Source: Pseudomonas abieticivorans
Lineage (GTDB): Bacteria; Pseudomonadota; Gammaproteobacteria; Pseudomonadales; Pseudomonadaceae
Reading direction: 5' to 3'
Assembly (NCBI RefSeq): GCF_023509015.1
Contig: NZ_CP094975.1
Location: forward strand, 5,263,501 to 5,327,500
DNA length: 64,000 bases
Below, piece after piece: positions 62,918-64,000 of this stretch. Position 1 is the first letter of the stretch. Each line of letters opens with the position of its first letter. The notes beneath the pieces are model-generated. The model worked only from the letters and a program-made list of their open reading frames with translations, was not told the origin of the DNA and made no database searches. The position numbers and the translations under genes were made by a program.

Positions 62918-64000
62918 ATGACAGATACTCCCTTCCCTGACGGCTCGGTCGGGCGCTTGCTGAGCGGGCCGGAGATCCCCGACGGCCTTGCTCCATTGAG
63001 CGGTGAAACCGCTTGGTTGCTACCTCGCCTTTTTCAAACGCAGTCTTTACGCATAACCTTGCCCAATTTTTGGGCGCCAGGCATTGCGGAATGGCACCGG
63101 ATCGAATTTTTTTGGGACGACATTTATCGAGCGCAAGTGCGCTTGCACTTGCCCCAGGCAGGGGACTTCCCGCAAACTTTCACGATTCCGGAAATCGACC
63201 TATCTCGTCCCGGGATCTTCAAGTTGCACTATGTTGTCTATCTGGAGCCTCTCCCTAACCCCGCAATTTCAGATCCGATATGGGTAAACCTTGACAAGGA
63301 AGCCCCTAACTTCGGCGCGCGTGGCGGGCCCCTCATCTTCCCTGCGCAGGTCATCGCAGGCGGCGTGACCGACGCCTACCTGGCCGCCAACAGCGACCAG
63401 GTGCAGGCACAAGTACCGCGCTGGCCAGACCTCAAGGAGCAGGATCGGGTCGAGTGCTACTGGTTCTCGCCAATCGTGTCGGCCATCGATGCAGAAACAC
63501 CGGTGACGACGCTGACCATCGAACCGCGCCACGTCAACGGTGATCCGATCATCGTGACGTTCACCGGTGACATGATCCGAGGCAAGGGTAACGGTAATTT
63601 CAACGCCACCTACGTGCTGTTTGATCGGGCGGGTAACGAGAATGACGAGTCGGTGGTCGAACGCGTTGCGGTAGCGCTGACGCAACCCCCCGCCGACCTG
63701 CTGCGCCCGCGCGTGCCGCTGGCCGACGTCGACGGTTTGATCAATCGCGCCGATGCGGCTGCGGGCGTGCGGGTATTGGTGGATGCCTATACGAGCCCGG
63801 AGCCAGGCGACGAGGTCACCGCCAGTTGGAACAGCACTGATCTGGGGACCGTGCCGGTCACGGGGGCGAGTGCCTTCCCGGTGGAGTTCAGCGTGCCGTG
63901 GAGTACGATTCGGGCCTACGGTGAGGATGCGCCCTATGGCGCCACCGTGACCTACCGGGTGCGCCGCGGCGCGAGCGAACCGCCATCCCCGGCCAATACC
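62918..64000 (+). CDS. Ig-like repeat protein, N-terminal part (runs off the window end)
   Basis: The frame is open from ATG 62918 to the last base (361 codons), so the C-terminus is missing. It begins TDTPFPDGSVGRLLSGPEIPDG and shows beta-rich modules of the same family: SLRITLPNFWAPGIAEWHRIEFFW, YLAANSDQVQAQVPRWPDLKEQDRVECYWFS, TYVLFDRAGNENDES, and GVRVLVDAYTSPEPGDEVTASWNSTDLG. No signal peptide is visible. A GAGATAGAGG site precedes the start. It shares the promoter module with the other Ig-like genes. Confidence 0.78.
   Translation, partial: MTDTPFPDGSVGRLLSGPEIPDGLAPLSGETAWLLPRLFQTQSLRITLPNFWAPGIAEWHRIEFFWDDIYRAQVRLHLPQAGDFPQTFTIPEIDLSRPGIFKLHYVVYLEPLPNPAISDPIWVNLDKEAPNFGARGGPLIFPAQVIAGGVTDAYLAANSDQVQAQVPRWPDLKEQDRVECYWFSPIVSAIDAETPVTTLTIEPRHVNGDPIIVTFTGDMIRGKGNGNFNATYVLFDRAGNENDESVVERVAVALTQPPADLLRPRVPLADVDGLINRADAAAGVRVLVDAYTSPEPGDEVTASWNSTDLGTVPVTGASAFPVEFSVPWSTIRAYGEDAPYGATVTYRVRRGASEPPSPANT

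Overview
The window looks like a chromosomal segment of a fluorescent-group Pseudomonas. The evidence is the 2-ketogluconate (kgu/ptxS) operon, an AruH-type transaminase, MntP behind a yybP-ykoY leader, DUF1652 and DUF2252 proteins, several methyl-accepting chemotaxis proteins, REP-type repeats and GC-rich coding bias. No tRNA, rRNA, phage, insertion sequence or CRISPR was seen.

Layout. 1-9.1 kb: the C-terminal half of a CheB/CheR-type hybrid kinase, a DUF3772 MscS channel, then a minus-strand unit of a TonB-dependent receptor followed by two PstS-like periplasmic proteins. 9.2-10.8 kb: a pentapeptide-repeat protein and a YefM/YoeB toxin-antitoxin pair with its TGTACA operator. 10.8-14.5 kb: a glucarate-type catabolic unit (LysR regulator divergent from an MFS carrier and an enolase-superfamily dehydratase). 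14.5-18.7 kb: DUF2252, a Mn riboswitch with mntP, and a fused phosphatase/mannitol-1-phosphate dehydrogenase. 19.2-22.2 kb: a 995-residue Ig-like repeat protein. 22.4-26.5 kb: a two-component pair with an LTA-synthase-like sulfatase. 26.6-33.8 kb: a tripartite RND efflux operon bracketed by two response regulators without kinases. 34-41.3 kb: MFS carrier, chemoreceptor, diguanylate cyclase, a 1.4-kb repeat palindrome and a second chemoreceptor. 41.4-50.8 kb: small hypothetical protein, mqo, pirin, UvrD-like helicase, DUF1652, third chemoreceptor and aruH. 50.8-51.8 kb: nine tandem REP units. 51.8-57 kb: kguD, kguT, kguK, kguE and ptxS on the minus strand with two PtxS boxes. 57.1-64 kb: a more A/T-rich accessory block of Ig-like proteins and an autotransporter, cut by the window end.

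The most interesting signal is a promoter module shared by all four Ig-like genes (starts at 22224, 57251, 58241 and 62918). Each has a 19-bp dyad of the form AACTG-K-YATTT-M-T-N-M-CAGT (CTG-N10-CAG), followed by exactly 20 bases and then an AT-rich octamer ending in AAT that looks like a -10 box. If that octamer is the -10, the dyad centre falls near -44, where a class II activator such as a LuxR-type protein binds. One copy is 35 kb from the other three. This suggests a small dispersed regulon of paralogous, signal-peptide-less Ig-like proteins with no assigned function. All alignments were done by eye; no database search was run.
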